Notes: generated from the sequence alone by a model not told the origin. Positions 22,061 through 34,530 are shown, counted from the stretch's first letter. The stretch: DNA of 64,000 nucleotides from Moringa oleifera (GCA_021397835.1 JAJFZO010000742.1:2799001-2863000); one strand, 5' to 3'. Numbers and translations: made by a program.

Positions 22061-24510
22061 TCTTGTCCTACATATAAAAAAATAAAGTTTTCTTCACGAT
22101 TAAAAAAGACTTTTTTTCATGATTCCAAAAGTATAAAGAATGAAGTGTGAAGAAATAAGGAGACCTTTTCTTCACTCTTAATTAAAAGTTTTCTTCATCG
22201 TTGTGGAACTACGAAGAAATGGTACTTGTCTTCACAGTTCTAATGAAATAATAATTTAATAACATAAGATTTTTGAAAATAATATTTTTAAATAATATGA
22301 CTTACTTCATGGTTACTTAAAAAACTATGAAGAAAAAATAATCAAACATTAATTTTATTTATTGAATAACATTTTAAATAATATTTAATTATTTAAAATT
22401 TAAAGATTTCTTCATGGCTGTCAATTGGGAAGAAAAGTTGTATTAATTTTTTTATTATTTAATTATATTTTTGAAAAATTAAATTTTATAATTTTAAGTA
22501 AAATATTTCTTCATAATTGGTAACAAAAGTATGAATTTTTTCTTTCTATGCTATAAAAAATAGTTTTTTCTTTGCGGTTAAAAAAGAATTTTCTTTGAGT
22601 TACTAAAAGTGTGAAAAATGAAAGTGTGAAGAAAGATTGACACGTTTTCTCCGTGATTTTTGAAATGTGAAGAAATGATATCTTTCTTCTTGCTTCATTA
22701 AAGACTTCTTCATGGTTGTGGAACTGTCAAGAAACTATACATAGAATGAAGTTGAACTTTATAAAATAATTTTTTAAAAAATAATATTTTTTAATAATAT
22801 ATCTTTCTTCATGGTTACTTAAAGAATTGTGATAAAAGAATAATCAAATATTAATTTGTATTCATTAAATAATATTTAATTATATAAAATTTAATTTTCT
22901 TTACGTTTATCGATCATAAAGAAAATTTATCATATTTATTTTTATTATTTAATTATATTTTTATAAATTAAATTTTATAATTTTAAATAAAACATTTCTT
23001 CACTATTGGTAACAAAAGCTTGAATTTTTCTCCTTCTATACTATAAGAAAATCAAGTTTTCTTTACGATTAAACAAGATTTTTCTTCATGGTTATGAAAG
23101 TATAAAGAATGATGATGTGAAATGAGGAGGACATATTTTCTTCATGGTTTTTGGAGTGTGAAGAAAAATACACTTTCTTCATGCTTCATTAAAGGCTGCC
23201 TTTATGGTTGTGAAATCGTGAACAAAAATTTAATAAAATAATATTTTTTAAAATAATAATTTAATAAAATAATATTTTTAATATTATATCCTTTTTATAA
23301 TTTCTTAAGAAATAATAAAAAATAATTAAATAGTAATTTTGTTTATTAAATGATTTTTAAAATAATATTTATTTATCTCAAAATCAAAGTTTTCTTTACC
23401 AATGTTAAACAATGGTGAAAAAATGTTGTTGTATTATTTTTTTATTATCTAATTATATTTTTTAAAAATTAAATTTTATAATTTTATTTAAAACATTTCT
23501 TTATGTCAGTAACAAAAGCTTGAATTTTCTTCTTTTACACTATAGAAAAATAGAGTTTTCTTAATGGGTTAAAAATGATTTTTCTTTACGATTCAAAAAG
23601 TGTGAAGAATGAGAGCATGGAGAAAGATGAACACATTTTCTTCATGGTTTTTGAAGTGTAAAGAAAGTGTATCTTTCTTCCATTTCATTAAAAGCTTTCT
23701 TCATAGTTATGGAACTATGAAGAAATAATGATTTTTTTATGGCTTTATAGAAAATTGTGAAGAAAAATTTAGCAAAATAATAATTTAATAAAATAATATT
23801 TTAGTTTTTCATAATACATCTTTCTTGAGTATTGCTTAAGAAACTAACGAATAAAAGATAATCAAATATTAATTTAATTTATTAATTAAAATTTTAAAAT
23901 ATTTTTTAATTATTTAAAATTCAAAGTTTTCGTCATGGTTGTTAAGTATTTGTCAAGAAAAGTTGTTGTATTAATTTTTTATTATTTAGTTATATTTTTT
24001 AAAAAATTAAATTTTATTATTTTGAATAAAACATTTTTTCATGGTTAGTGATAACAACATGGATTTTTCTACTTCTGCATTACAAAAAAAAAAAATAACA
24101 AAGTTTTTGTTCATGATTAAAAAATGATTTTTTTTACAGTTTTAAAAGTGTGAAGAATGAGAGTATGAAAAAAGAGAGATATATTTTTTTCATGATTTTT
24201 TAAAGTTGAAGAAACGGTATCTTTCTTCACGTTTAATTAAAGGCATTCTTCACGATTGTCAAAGTACGAAATAAAATTGAATAAAACAATATTTTTTAAA
24301 TAATATATATTTTTAACTATACATCTTTTTTTATGTTTTTCTAATTATGAAGAAAAAGTAATCAAATATCAGTTTTTTTAAAATTTATTAAACAATTATG
24401 AAGAAAATGACCGTATTAATTTTTTATTATTTTATTGTATTTTAAAATTAAATTTTATTATTTTAAATAAAATATTTTTCATTATTGATTCAAAAATCAT
24501 GAATTTTTCT
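22060..24510. repeat. Tandem array of the CACTA-like repeat, about 490-bp units
   Basis: Five head-to-tail units, each beginning with a drifted CACTA-type end at about 22,066, 22,545, 23,036, 23,537 and 24,075 (steps 479, 491, 501, 538). The unit order is: end motif, cluster of TTCTTCACGGTT/AACCGTGAAGAAA, an AATAATATTT core, another cluster, then 'aacaaaagcatgaatttttc'. No PGG sequence lies between them, so the block multiplied on its own here. No protein-coding content. Confidence 0.75.
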
Positions 24511-25254
24511 TTTTCTAGCTATTTAGACGTACGTGATGGAACCAAGGAAATCTGAAATGGGCTTTGAAGTAGAGGAAAGGTGATAGAAACAAGAACAAAG
24601 AGATCACTAAGAGAAGTAAACTGATTGTAAATAAGGAGAATATAGGGAACAATAATTCTTTTAACTCTTTTAGTTTATTGTTACAAAAGATAGCATCAAA
24701 TTCAAGACACATTTTGTTTGCTTCAGTTATATACCATGATAAACCCACTTTCAACAATAATTGTAGTGAGGCATTAGTAAATATTGTTACATACAAAACT
24801 TTACTAGACTGCGAAGAAAAACAAATCCTAATGTAACATCTTTTTCATTTTCTCTTTTTCTTTCCTTTTTTTTCCTTTATCGATATCAACAACTGCTTTT
24901 TTACTATGTATCTCCAATAAAGCCTCTTTCAACTTTGATATTTATGTCCTAATTTGTCTGGATAACATAGTGGTCATCTCTATTTTAGTTTTACTAAAAA
25001 CTTTGTTATGTATATATATAAGTAATACGTGCATCATTCTCGTGGTAGATAAATATCATTTTTCTTAGTAGGTTTTGTTTATTTATAAAAATATTTATTT
25101 GGGTAAGCATACTTTTGTATTTATTTAAGTTAATTATTTGATTAAATATTTATAAATATAAGTTGTTATATATTGTTGGTTATTTATGATATTTAACCAA
25201 ATTTTTTTGCTAAATTTTTTTGTTTCAAATATAGGTTAATATTGTACATATGTA
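24511..25254. other. Intergenic stretch, no gene seen
   Basis: A 93-codon open frame on the minus strand (24,515-24,796) is hydrophobic and leucine/phenylalanine-rich, but it resembles no family I know and lies in C/T-poor AT-rich DNA, so I do not call it a gene. Confidence 0.4.
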
Positions 25255-25870
25255 ATTTTAATTTTAAATCAGTTTTATAAATTAGTACCTAATTAGTGTT
25301 ATAATTTAATGTAATTTTAGATTTAAATTAGGTATTGATATTGAAAAAACTAGTCTATAAATTAGTATGTAATAAATTAATATTATACTTATGTAATTTT
25401 AGATTTATAGTAGGTATTGCTATTGAAAACTAGTTTATATTAGTATATAATTATTATTATTGGATAAATTAATGTTATAATATAATATAATTTTAAATTT
25501 AAATTACAAATTGATATTAAAAAAACTAGTTTATAAATTTGTATTCATTAGTATTATAATGTAAATTAGTAATATAATTATGTAAATTTATATTTAAATT
25601 AGGTATTGATATTGAAAAACTAGTTTATAAATTATTATCTAAATGATATTTTAATGTATACTAATATTATACTTATGTAATTTTAGATTTAGATTAGGTA
25701 TTGATATTAAAAATCCTAGTTTATAAATTAACAGCTAATTATCATTATAATGTTATATTTAGATAAATGTCATGTAAGTTCATATTGTTGTTGTGTAATT
25801 TTAAATTTAAAATAGTTGTTGATATTGAAAGTTTAGTTAATAAATTAATTAAAAAATTAGTATTATTATG
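25255..25870 (+). repeat. About 95-bp tandem repeat, six units
   Basis: The word 'ggtattgatattgaaaaactagtttataaatta' recurs at about 25,331, 25,413, 25,508, 25,602, 25,697 and 25,815 (steps 82, 95, 94, 95, 118). Each is followed by 'gtaattttagatttaaatta'. Very AT-rich and not seen elsewhere in the window. Confidence 0.8.
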
Positions 25871-26270
25871 TTGATACCTTAAAAATTAAATTTAGATAAA
25901 TGTGATGATCGGACAAATATTATAAAATAGCGTTGACATTTCATATTTATAAGTTTAATTTTGTGCATTAATTAGAATAAATGATTTGTATATATAATGG
26001 TAATGCTTTGAACTTAAGGAATATAATGACATTTTTAACCTTAAACATCGTTTAAGACTGTAATAAAATATTCATTTATAATTTTTGAATTATATAGTTT
26101 GGATAATTTAAAAATATAATATTTATCTTCAGCATATAATACAAAAATCATGATTTATTTTATTTCATAATAAATTTCGAGTGACATGTCCCTTATCCTT
26201 TGAGTGAGTATTCGTGGATATTGTTTTGGTGCATTAAAGAAAGAATTAATGCTTATGAGATGTTGATATA
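25871..26270. other. AT-rich intergenic stretch, no gene seen
   Basis: No recognisable coding or repeat content. Confidence 0.45.
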
Positions 26271-26430
26271 TTGTGTGTTTATGTGATGGTTAATTTTTTG
26301 GTTTATATATATATTTATGTTACGATTAATTTGTTAGTTTATGTATGTGTTTGTTTGATAGTTGATTTGTTGGTTTATGTATATGTTTGTGTGATGGTTA
26401 ATTTGTTGGTTTATATATATGTTAGTATGT
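26271..26430 (+). repeat. 36-bp minisatellite, four units
   Basis: Units of 'gtgatggttaatttgttggtttatgtatatgtttgt' start near 26,283, 26,319, 26,354 and 26,390. Because 36 is a multiple of three the repeat is open in one frame, giving a 12-residue hydrophobic repeat (VMVNLLVYIYVS-like). The openness follows from the repeat and is not evidence of a gene. Confidence 0.75.
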
Positions 26431-26719
26431 TAATGAAATGGATAGAATGTATAGTTTACTAATATATTAGATTTGTAAGTTTAGTATATTAAAAAAACAA
26501 TTGATGCATATGTATATTTTGGTTTACGTATATTGTAATTAAAAAATTATTATTATTTTTATCAATATTATTTAATATTTTACTTTTACTTAAAAACTTA
26601 TTATTTTGTAATTATGAAATTGTTATTATGTGATTATGAAATTATTATTTATTAGTTGACATTATTTTATATTTTTATTTTTAATTATAAAATTAGTAAA
26701 AATTTTAAAAATATATTGT
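26431..26719. other. AT-rich stretch, no gene seen
   Basis: Simple AT-rich DNA with many TTATTAT-type words. Nothing identifiable. Confidence 0.4.
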
Positions 26720-27240
26720 GAATCTGTCTATATGAACATTGAACAATCGTGAAGAAATTTTTGATATTAAAATAATGAAATTATTAATTTAAAAATATTA
26801 AAATATTATATACATAATAAATAAAAATAATAATACGATCACCTTTTAACAATTATAAAAAATTTAAATTTCAAAAAATAATAAAAATTATTATAAAATA
26901 TTATTTTATTAATCTTTCTTCACGATTTTTTAAGAAATCATAAAAAGATGAATATCAAATAACAAATTATTATTTCAAAAATATATTAAATTACTATTTT
27001 ATTAAGTTTTTCTTTTATAGTTTTTTGATCGTGAAGAGAAGTATCATTTTTTTTTTATTGTTTTTCGATAGTAAAGAAAAACTTTGATGAATCATGAAGA
27101 AAGATCTTTTTTTTTTATAGGTCAAAAATTGTCAAGAAAAATTATGCTTTCTTCATCTCCCACTTTTTACACTTTTAGAAGCATGAAAAAAAATTAACCA
27201 TGGAGAAAGTCATTTTTTTCTTATAATTTTTAGAACTTAA
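26720..27240. repeat. CACTA-like TTCTTCACGGTT repeat block (eroded)
   Basis: AACCGTGAAGAAA-type motifs with the AATAATATT core, more degraded than elsewhere. It ends near 27,215 without a clear terminal motif. Confidence 0.5.
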
Positions 27241-27600
27241 AAACTCTACATATCATCTTTCATTTAGCCTTGTCCCATCTCTCCTCACACAAATTGATAT
27301 TCTCGTTCTAAAAACTTTTTACCAATAATTCTTTGTCATCTCTCTTCTTTTATGGCTTGCAAATCGATTTGAGCTATAAGAACACAATAATTCTTCAGGT
27401 TCTCCTTTCATCGAGAAAGCATCGTACTCACCGACCATTCAATTTTGCTTTTCAAGAAATCCTACAAGATTTGTTACTGCATTCTTGTTTCACTCCATGA
27501 CACTCCTTGATCATCGATATTTGTAACATTCACTGAAAAGAAAAGTTCTTGGATTGCTCACTAATAACTTTTGGTCACCTTTGATTTCATACGTTACACG
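27241..27600. other. Non-repeat segment, possibly old upstream region
   Basis: Higher in C than its surroundings. The word 'tcttcttttatggcttgcaaatcgattt' (27,340-27,370) is the reverse complement of sequence near 29,470-29,490, which hints at a second small inverted duplication around the 28-29 kb ankyrin copy. No open frame. Confidence 0.35.
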
Positions 27601-27840
27601 AGAAAAAAAAAAGTTCTCTCCACACTTAAAAAAGTTTTTTTTTATTCTCAAAGTGTGAAAAGTGAGGATTTGAACAAAAATGGGTACTTTTTCTTCATGG
27701 TTTTTGACTTGTGAAGAGAGACTTTAATGAGACATGAAGAATGATACCTTTTCTTCACAAGTCAAAAACCATGAAGAAAAGGTATTCCTCTTTTTTTCAC
27801 ATCTTCACTTTTCACACTTTTAGAATCATGAGGTACCTTT
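27600..27840. repeat. Short CACTA-like repeat block, inverted
   Basis: TTCTTCATGGTTTTTGACTTGTGAAG near 27,690 and its complement near 27,755 face each other about 60 bases apart, forming a self-complementary segment. Confidence 0.5.
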
Positions 27841-27889
27841 TTACCATCTTTTGCAATTGGTTTTTTGTCTTGCTCATAATTTGAAAGAC

Positions 27890-28620
27890 ACCTTCAATAT
27901 GCTCCTTTTTATGAATTGTAAGAACCCATATCAATGCATACCAAAGCTATAGAATAGGGTAAATTCATTAACCCCTAGTGGATATGAAAACGATGCTAGA
28001 GTAGTAGCAAATAAAAGGTTAATCTTTTTCATCCATCTTTACAACCACCAAAGCTTCTTAAATGGTCATGGTGGTACAAGACTAGTTTTCGTAGTTTCCA
28101 ACATCTTTGCAACTAATCCATCCAAGCCCTCCCACTAGAAGTTCAAGAACTTCAAATTTGTTATTTCTTACCACAAATGTGTAGAGTAGTTTCACTTAGA
28201 ACTGCCACATCTTTTATACAATCAAGGCAAGTTAGAACAAATTCAACTAAATGATCAAGCTTTTATCTTCAAATACAGAATACAAAGGAGTCACACACTT
28301 CTTTCCTTTCATATATACGAGATGTTCAATTGCTCTCAAAAGCCCTATCATTATTTGGGTTTGCCCATTTTGTAAAGCAAGGTCCATGGGGTTAGACTTA
28401 TCTTAGTTTAGCTTCTACACACATGATGGCTTCAACTTCATCATCTGCATTGTAAACCCAACCTATCCTATAATGGCAACTAGATGCGGTGAAGTATCAA
28501 GAAAAGATACCTCATCACTATGACCTAAAAGATATGTGTCCTCTCTAATGATGGCATACAACTAATTGATGTTGCCCACATGAACAACATCCCTTAAGCT
28601 CTGATTCATACTGAAAAGCA
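27890..28620 (-). pseudogene. Ankyrin gene copy without a PGG exon (decayed)
   Basis: Minus strand. From 28,600 downward: DVVHVGNIN.LYAIIREDTYLLG, then MMKLKPS, then PMDLALQNGQTQIMIGLLRA (about 28,340-28,400), KGKKCVTPLYSV, and further down VRNNKFEVLELLVGG near 28,150. That last element is the BDA1-type repeat that precedes the final linker, and it is not seen in the other copies. Several stops and frameshifts. This copy shows more of the ankyrin half than the others but lost its PGG exon; the nearest PGG exon (29.7 kb) is on the opposite strand. Confidence 0.7.
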
Positions 28621-29130
28621 ATTCCTACAATTTCTCTAGCAAATGAGAGGGAAATACATTAAGTTTTTATTATAAGGCCACAAAAAATATGCATTTACAG
28701 TTATGCATTAACCAATGGATCAAAACGAAAAGTATTACAAATTTACCTATGCATAATTGGCAATTGATAAGCACTAAGTAATTGAGTTACTTTTCGCCTT
28801 TCTAAATCATCCTTTCACTATATGTTCATGATCCCATCTAAGGACCTTTTCTTATTGTTTAATTAACTCATTTTTTAAAAAAGATCTACTAAAATGTTGT
28901 TCCTCTTTCTTCATTCAAATCATATAATCCATATTTCTTCATCAAATTAAAGTTTACTCCTGCCATGACATTTAAATCTATCATTTGCACATCACTTTCA
29001 CCATATGCCCATGTATGTATACACACCATGGCATCAATGGCTTTATATGCTTCCCATGACTATGCTATCACTGCCTTTCACTCTAAGCCCCTTGTACACT
29101 CATATTACCATCACTAATTATGCGTTTACG
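28621..29130 (-). other. Upstream flank of the ankyrin copy
   Basis: Counterpart of 11,291-11,839, collinear over about 0.5 kb ('tttctctagcaaatgagagggaaatac', 'cctatgcataattggcaa', 'ccatggcatcaatggct'). Confidence 0.5.
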
Positions 29131-29640
29131 CATATAAGCATGCAAGAATTGGATGGTATGAAATTAAGGCTACTTAAAAGATAACTAAGAAGTACTATCA
29201 AAAATTTTTACACATTTACACAAACAATTATCCATAAATGAGGTTATATGAAATCAAAGGTGATCAAGAACTATTACCAAGCAATCCAAGAACGTTTCTT
29301 TTTCATGAATCTTGCAAATACTGATGATCAAGGAGTGTCGCCAAATGATCCAAGAATATGGCAACACGAATCTTATAGGTGCCCCAATAGCCATTGAGTA
29401 TATGATTTCCTGATGGAAGGAAAGATTGAGGAAAGATCATTGTTGTATTCTTACAACTCCAATCGGTTTGCAAGTCATAAAAGAAGAGAGGTAAGTAAGA
29501 ATTCTCAGTAGAAGTTTCTTAGAACGGGAATATTAATCTATGTGAGAATATGGAGACGAGGCTAAATGAAAGATGAGATGTAAAGAGTTTTTTTTTTTCC
29601 CCTCTTTGGACAAATAACATTCTTTTTCTTTTGTACTAAA
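29131..29640. other. Mixed flank sequence, no gene seen
   Basis: Contains one weak copy of the 200-bp repeat unit of 11.8-12.8 kb ('aaatgaggttatatgaaatcaaagg' near 29,236; 'ggagacgaggctaaatgaaag' near 29,551). No gene recognised. Confidence 0.4.
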
Positions 29641-29689
29641 AGAAGAAGATACTAGTTGGTTAAGAGCTTTCAATATATATAAAGTTGTA

Positions 29690-30510
29690 TTATTATCAAT
29701 GAATAAAACATTGTTTGTTTTTAAAATAGTAAGATTATTAGTTGGACATTGGAAAGCTAACAAGAATAAAAGAATTAGGAAGGGTTTGACAACTTTGGAA
29801 ATCTCGCAAAGAAAGACGAAACTAATAAAGAGATGAGGATTATGTTAAGTTGTGCTAGAGGTTTAATAGCTACTTTCCTTCCTAATGATTCAATTCTAAT
29901 CGATTTCTTGAGATCAAAGATCACTTGTATCAACATTTTATAACAGTAATAGCTTGTAGAAGAAACAATGTATCGAATAATGCTCTTAATGTTGTAATAG
30001 GAGTTACAAAATTTATTATAATAACAACCTAACAACTCCAATCAATTTTCCCATAAGATGTGTTGTCATTCACGTCAAAGTTAAGTCCTCGTCTTAATAG
30101 CAATATAAAGGTAGTGGCCATGAACAGAAAAATATTTCTATGTCATATGGACTTTAAACACATTTACCTTTTTGATGACATTTATTCTTCAGCCTCTTTT
30201 CCTCCCTAGTGGTTATTTTACTAGTTTATTTGTTGTGACATATGCATTCATGGGTTTATCCCACACCATTCCAATGGTTGTCGTATTTTCAAGAGGATTC
30301 TCGTTAGATATATAGAATGTTGGTTGTTCTCCCATGCATGGTTTGTATGATTAGCATTTTTTTTTATTTTTAGTAGAAGCCTCTTTGAAATAACAAACAT
30401 GGAGCAATAGCAAGAAGCAAACTAGCTTTGGAAGATTTAGCCAGAGAGGACAATGTTCCCCTAATTTTTATTTTTAGTGGACTCATAAGTTTTATTTGTC
30501 ACTAGTTAAC
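29690..30510 (+). pseudogene. Ankyrin/PGG-domain gene copy P2, C-terminal exon (decayed)
   Basis: First of three plus-strand copies with about 1.8 kb spacing. Linker (GLTTLEIS) near 29,785-29,810, LP.DSILIDFLRSKIT near 29,880-29,925, and NNVS.NALN..ITTT region near 29,960-30,030, with a stop at the position of the conserved YQ. The membrane helices lie near 30,130-30,300 and the KKHGAIARS tail near 30,390-30,420. Many indels. No open frame over 60 codons on the sense strand. Confidence 0.65.
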
Positions 30511-31200
30511 AACCATAAAAAAGGCCTTTAATGAAGTTTGAAGAAAGATACCTTTTCTTCATAGTTCAAAAACTATGAAGAAATGATATCAATCTTTCTT
30601 TACATCCTCATTCTTTACACTTTTAGAATCGTGAAGAAAAACATTTTTAACCATGAAGAAAACTCTATTTTCTTGTAAATATAAAAGAAAAAAAATTCAT
30701 GCTTTTATTATCAACTATGAAAAAATGTTTTAATTAAAATTATAAACTCTAATTTTTTAAAAAAATATAATTAAATAATGAATAAAATAATATGATAACT
30801 TTTCTTCATGGTTAAAAACAATGAAGAAAATTTAAAATTTAAATAATTAAATATTATTTAAAATATTATTTGATAAATAAAAATTATATTTGATTACTCT
30901 TTTTTCACAAATCCTTAAGCAACCATGAAGTTAGATGAATTATAAAAAATATTATTTTATTAAGTTCTTTTTCATAGTTCTTTACAGAATCGTAAATAAA
31001 AGTATCCTTTCTTCACAGTTTCACAAACATTAAAAAAAACTTTTAATAAAGAGTGAAAAAAGATATTGTTTCTTCATAATTCAAAAATTATAAAGAAAAG
31101 GTATCTTTTCTTCATACAATCATTCTTCACATTTTTACAATTGTGAGAAAAAAGTCTTTTTTAACTATGAAGAAAACTTTATTTTCGTATGATGTGAAGA
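30511..31200. repeat. CACTA-like TTCTTCACGGTT repeat block
   Basis: About 1.4 repeat units with end motifs near 30,661 (ACTCTATTTTCTTGTA) and 31,187. It separates PGG copies P2 and P3. Confidence 0.65.
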
Positions 31201-31495
31201 AAAACAATTCATACTTTTGTTGATTTAGTCAAATAGGAACCATATGGAAGGATGAATAGGTCCTCACTTGACTATGCTGGGCGTTATTGAGACCAAACTC
31301 TCGCAAATAATCCACAAAATTTACTGGTTTGCTTCATGTAACTAAATCAGGAGCTTTTTCGTTCAGAACCTAGTTACTCTACAACAATGACATTGGCAAC
31401 ACAATCCAGCACCTTGCAGTGTCTATAAATCAACCTCATGCAAGGTCACAAGTGCTTTTTAATTAATGAAGGATATATATTTATAAAATTATATT
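31200..31495 (+). repeat. Recurrent flank of the ankyrin/PGG unit
   Basis: Same flank as on the minus-strand copies, here inverted: 'gttgatttagtcaaataggaacc', 'ctgggcgttattgag', 'caccttgcagtgtctat'. It leads into P3. Confidence 0.55.
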
Positions 31496-32325
31496 ATTAT
31501 CAATGAATTAAATATTGTTAGATTGTAAAAGAGTAAGATCCTTAGTTAGACGTTGGAAAGTTAACAAGAATACTAGAAACAAGAAGAGTTTGAAAACTTT
31601 GGATATCTCATAAGGCAAGGAAAAGAAAGCCAATAACAAAGAGATTAAGATTAAGTTAGGTAGCACTGGACATTTGAGAGTTACCTCCCTTCCCAATGTT
31701 TCAACTCTAATTAATTTCTTGAATTCAAAAATCACTTTGTATCAACATATTGTAACATTGGTAGTACATAAGAGAAAAAAAATGTATCAAGTAATGCTCA
31801 TAATAACTTAGTAGTGGTTGATGAACTAAATATAACAAAAATCTATCAAAATGCGATCAATTTTTCTAGGGGAGTGTTGTCATTTAGGTCAAAAGTGAGT
31901 CCTTGTCTTAAAAGCAAAACGAAGGCAACGGTCATGAAAAGAAAATTTTTCCGTATCATCTGGTCTTTCAACACTTTTACCTTATGGATGACACTTATTC
32001 TTCAAGCTCTTTTCCTCTCGAGTGGTCATTTTACTAGTTTCTTTCTTACAACATTAGCATTCTTGGGTTTGTCCCACCCATGTCAATGGTTTTGTATCTC
32101 CAAAAGAATTCTCCTTAGTTGTATACTACATTAGTTGTTTGTCATGCATGATTTATATGATCAGTATTTTTGTTTATTTTAAATGAAAGCCTTTTTGGGA
32201 CAAGAAACATGTAGTAACAACAAGAAATGAACTATGATCTTTAAAAGGTTTAGTCAAAAAAAGTGATCGTCCTTCCAGTTTGAACGGTAGTTGATTCATT
32301 AGTTTTATTTATCATTATTAACGAC
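31496..32325 (+). pseudogene. Ankyrin/PGG-domain gene copy P3, C-terminal exon (decayed)
   Basis: Second plus-strand tandem copy. The PGG part is open over 31,814-32,134 (106 residues): NITKIYQNAINFSRGVLSFR, then SKVSP, then helices near IIWSFNTFTLWMTLILQALF and SFFLTTLAFLGLSH. A small deletion at the conserved SHTMSM position (about 32,077) changes frame and ends the reading frame early. Upstream linker and LPNVSTLINFL (31,690-31,720) are readable in another frame. It retains the 13 bases missing from P1, which identifies the P1 frameshift as a deletion. Confidence 0.7.
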
Positions 32326-32990
32326 CGTGAAGAAAAATGCTCTTTCTTCACACTTCAAAATCCATGAAGAAATTGTGTCCTCTTTCTTTATATCATCATT
32401 TTTCATAATTTTAAAACTATTTAGAAAAGTTGGTTTTTTTAACCGAGACAAAAGCTTTATTTTCTTGTAATGCCAAAGAAGGAAAATTCATGCTTCTGTT
32501 TTCCATCGTGATGAAATGTTTTATTTAAAATTATAAAATGTAATTTATAAAGAATATAATTAAATAATAAAAAATTGATAAGATAATTTTTCTCCATGTT
32601 GACAATCGTGAAGAAAATTTTGACTTTCAAATAATTAAATATTATTTAAAAAATTATTTAATAAATAAAAATTAATGTTTGATTACTTTTTCTTCATAAT
32701 TCCTTGAGCAACGATAAATAAAGATGTAATATTTAAATTATTATTTTATTAAATTCTTTTCATGGTTCTTTGTGGAACCATGAAGATAAGTATCCTTTTT
32801 TCACGGTTCCACAACCATGAAGAAAACTTTTAATGAAGCTTGAAGAAAGATACTATTAAATGTTGAAGAAAACTGTCTTTTTTTCTTCACACCCTCAATC
32901 TTCATACTTTTAGAACTGTGAAGAAATGTCTCTTTTAATTGGGAAAAAACTTTATTTTCTTGTAACGTAGAAGAAAAAAAAAATTATGTT
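32326..32990. repeat. CACTA-like TTCTTCACGGTT repeat block
   Basis: Counterpart of 30,511-31,200, with end motifs near 32,455 and 32,955, between P3 and P4. Confidence 0.65.
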
Positions 32991-33264
32991 TTTGTTGATT
33001 CAATGAAAGAGGAACCTCATGGAAGGAAGTAGAGGTCCTCACTTAACCAGGTTGGGCATCATTGACATCAAACTCTGACAAGTAATCACAAAATTCATCG
33101 AGTTGCTTCATGTAACAAAATCATGAGCTTTTCCTCTCGGAACCCAGTTGCTCTTCGGCAATGACTTTGGCATCATAGTCTTACACCTTGCAGTGTCTAG
33201 CAATTAACCTCCAGCAAGCTCATGAATGCTTTTTAATTAATGAAAGATACATAAAAAGTTACAT
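32991..33264 (+). repeat. Recurrent flank of the ankyrin/PGG unit
   Basis: Same 'gttgattcaatgaaagaggaacctcatgg' to 'caccttgcagtgtctagcaattaacc' flank as before, about 0.27 kb. Confidence 0.55.
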
Positions 33265-34379
33265 TACTATCAATGAATTAAATATTGTTACTTATTCATA
33301 GAGAAAGATTATTAGTTAGACATTGGAAAGTTAAGAAGAACATTAGAATAGGAGGGGTCTGACAGCTTTGAATATCTCACAAGGACACGAGAGAAGAAAC
33401 CAATAGAGAGATTAGGATTATGTTCAGTAGTGTTGGAGTTTTAGAAGGTACCTCTCTTCCCAATGTTTCAAACTTTACCGATTTTTTAAGATTAAAAGTC
33501 ACAATGTATCAACATTTCATGACATTAATAGCTCGTCGAAGAAATAATGTATCTAGTGATGCTTGCAATGCTTTAGTGGCACTTGTAGCACTAATTATAA
33601 TAGCAACCTAGAAAACTGCAATCGATCCTCCTAAAGGTGTGTTATCATTCACGTCAAAAGTGAGTCCACGCACTACAACAAAAATAGGATTAGTTTACAC
33701 TAAATAGTTCACAGTTTTAATAACAACTGTGAATAAAGGAGGATTTATTCACAGTTGTTATTAAAACTGTGAATAAAGGCATTTTTGTTCACAGTTATGT
33801 TTATAACTGTGAACAAAAGTTATCTTTTATTCACAGTTTTACCATAACTGTGAATAAAAGTTCAAAAGAATTCGAAACTTTTATTCACAGTTGTGGCCAT
33901 AACTGTGAATAAAAGTCCTACATCTTCTCCAGAAAGATTGATAAACTTCAGTCATTCTTTTACTCCACTTGCTCAGGATAAACTTCATTGATTCTTCAGG
34001 TGGTAAATATTAGGTATGAAGTGCATACTATGAGGAGAGCCTCCCCAAGTTCTAGATGTGCAAACTAGACTCCGATCGGCCTAACTATTTGTAATGAAGG
34101 GATTAAGAGTGTGCGTGGTTCTGCTTGCTTTTGGGTTCCACAACTGGCAGCTTGAATCTCATCTCTTTTTCTTGGTAAGTTTAATCATTTCTCCCAAAAT
34201 TATGTGCTTATCTTCTTTGTTAAAATGTAAAAATTATTTTTCTTTAATTTTTTGCTTTTAGTTTCATTAGTTTTAAGCTCAAATCTGGATGTGATTCTCC
34301 TTTCATTGGGATTCTAGATATGTGCATGGTTTTACTTTCATCGAAATTTTAGATTTGTTCTAGGGTTCAAAATGTTTAT

Positions 34380-34500
34380 TAAGGTCCCAGATTTAGATGT
34401 ATGGGATCCCGAATCTGGGATAGGAGTTCCTGAGTGAGGGGGTTCCAGATCTGGGCTGGGAGTTCTAGATCTGGGTAAAGGGTTCTAGATCTGGGTGAAT
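34380..34500 (+). repeat. GATCTGGG minisatellite inside the CACTA element
   Basis: Four to five drifted copies of 'gttctagatctgggt', spaced about 20-22 bases apart, just inside the right subterminal region. Confidence 0.65.
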
Positions 34501-34530
34501 AAAACTTTAATGAATAGTGAACTAGTAGAG

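Noticed and set aside
24515..24796. 93-residue minus-strand open frame rich in Leu and Phe
   Set aside because: No family resemblance. It lies next to simple AT-rich DNA and looks like a chance hydrophobic frame.
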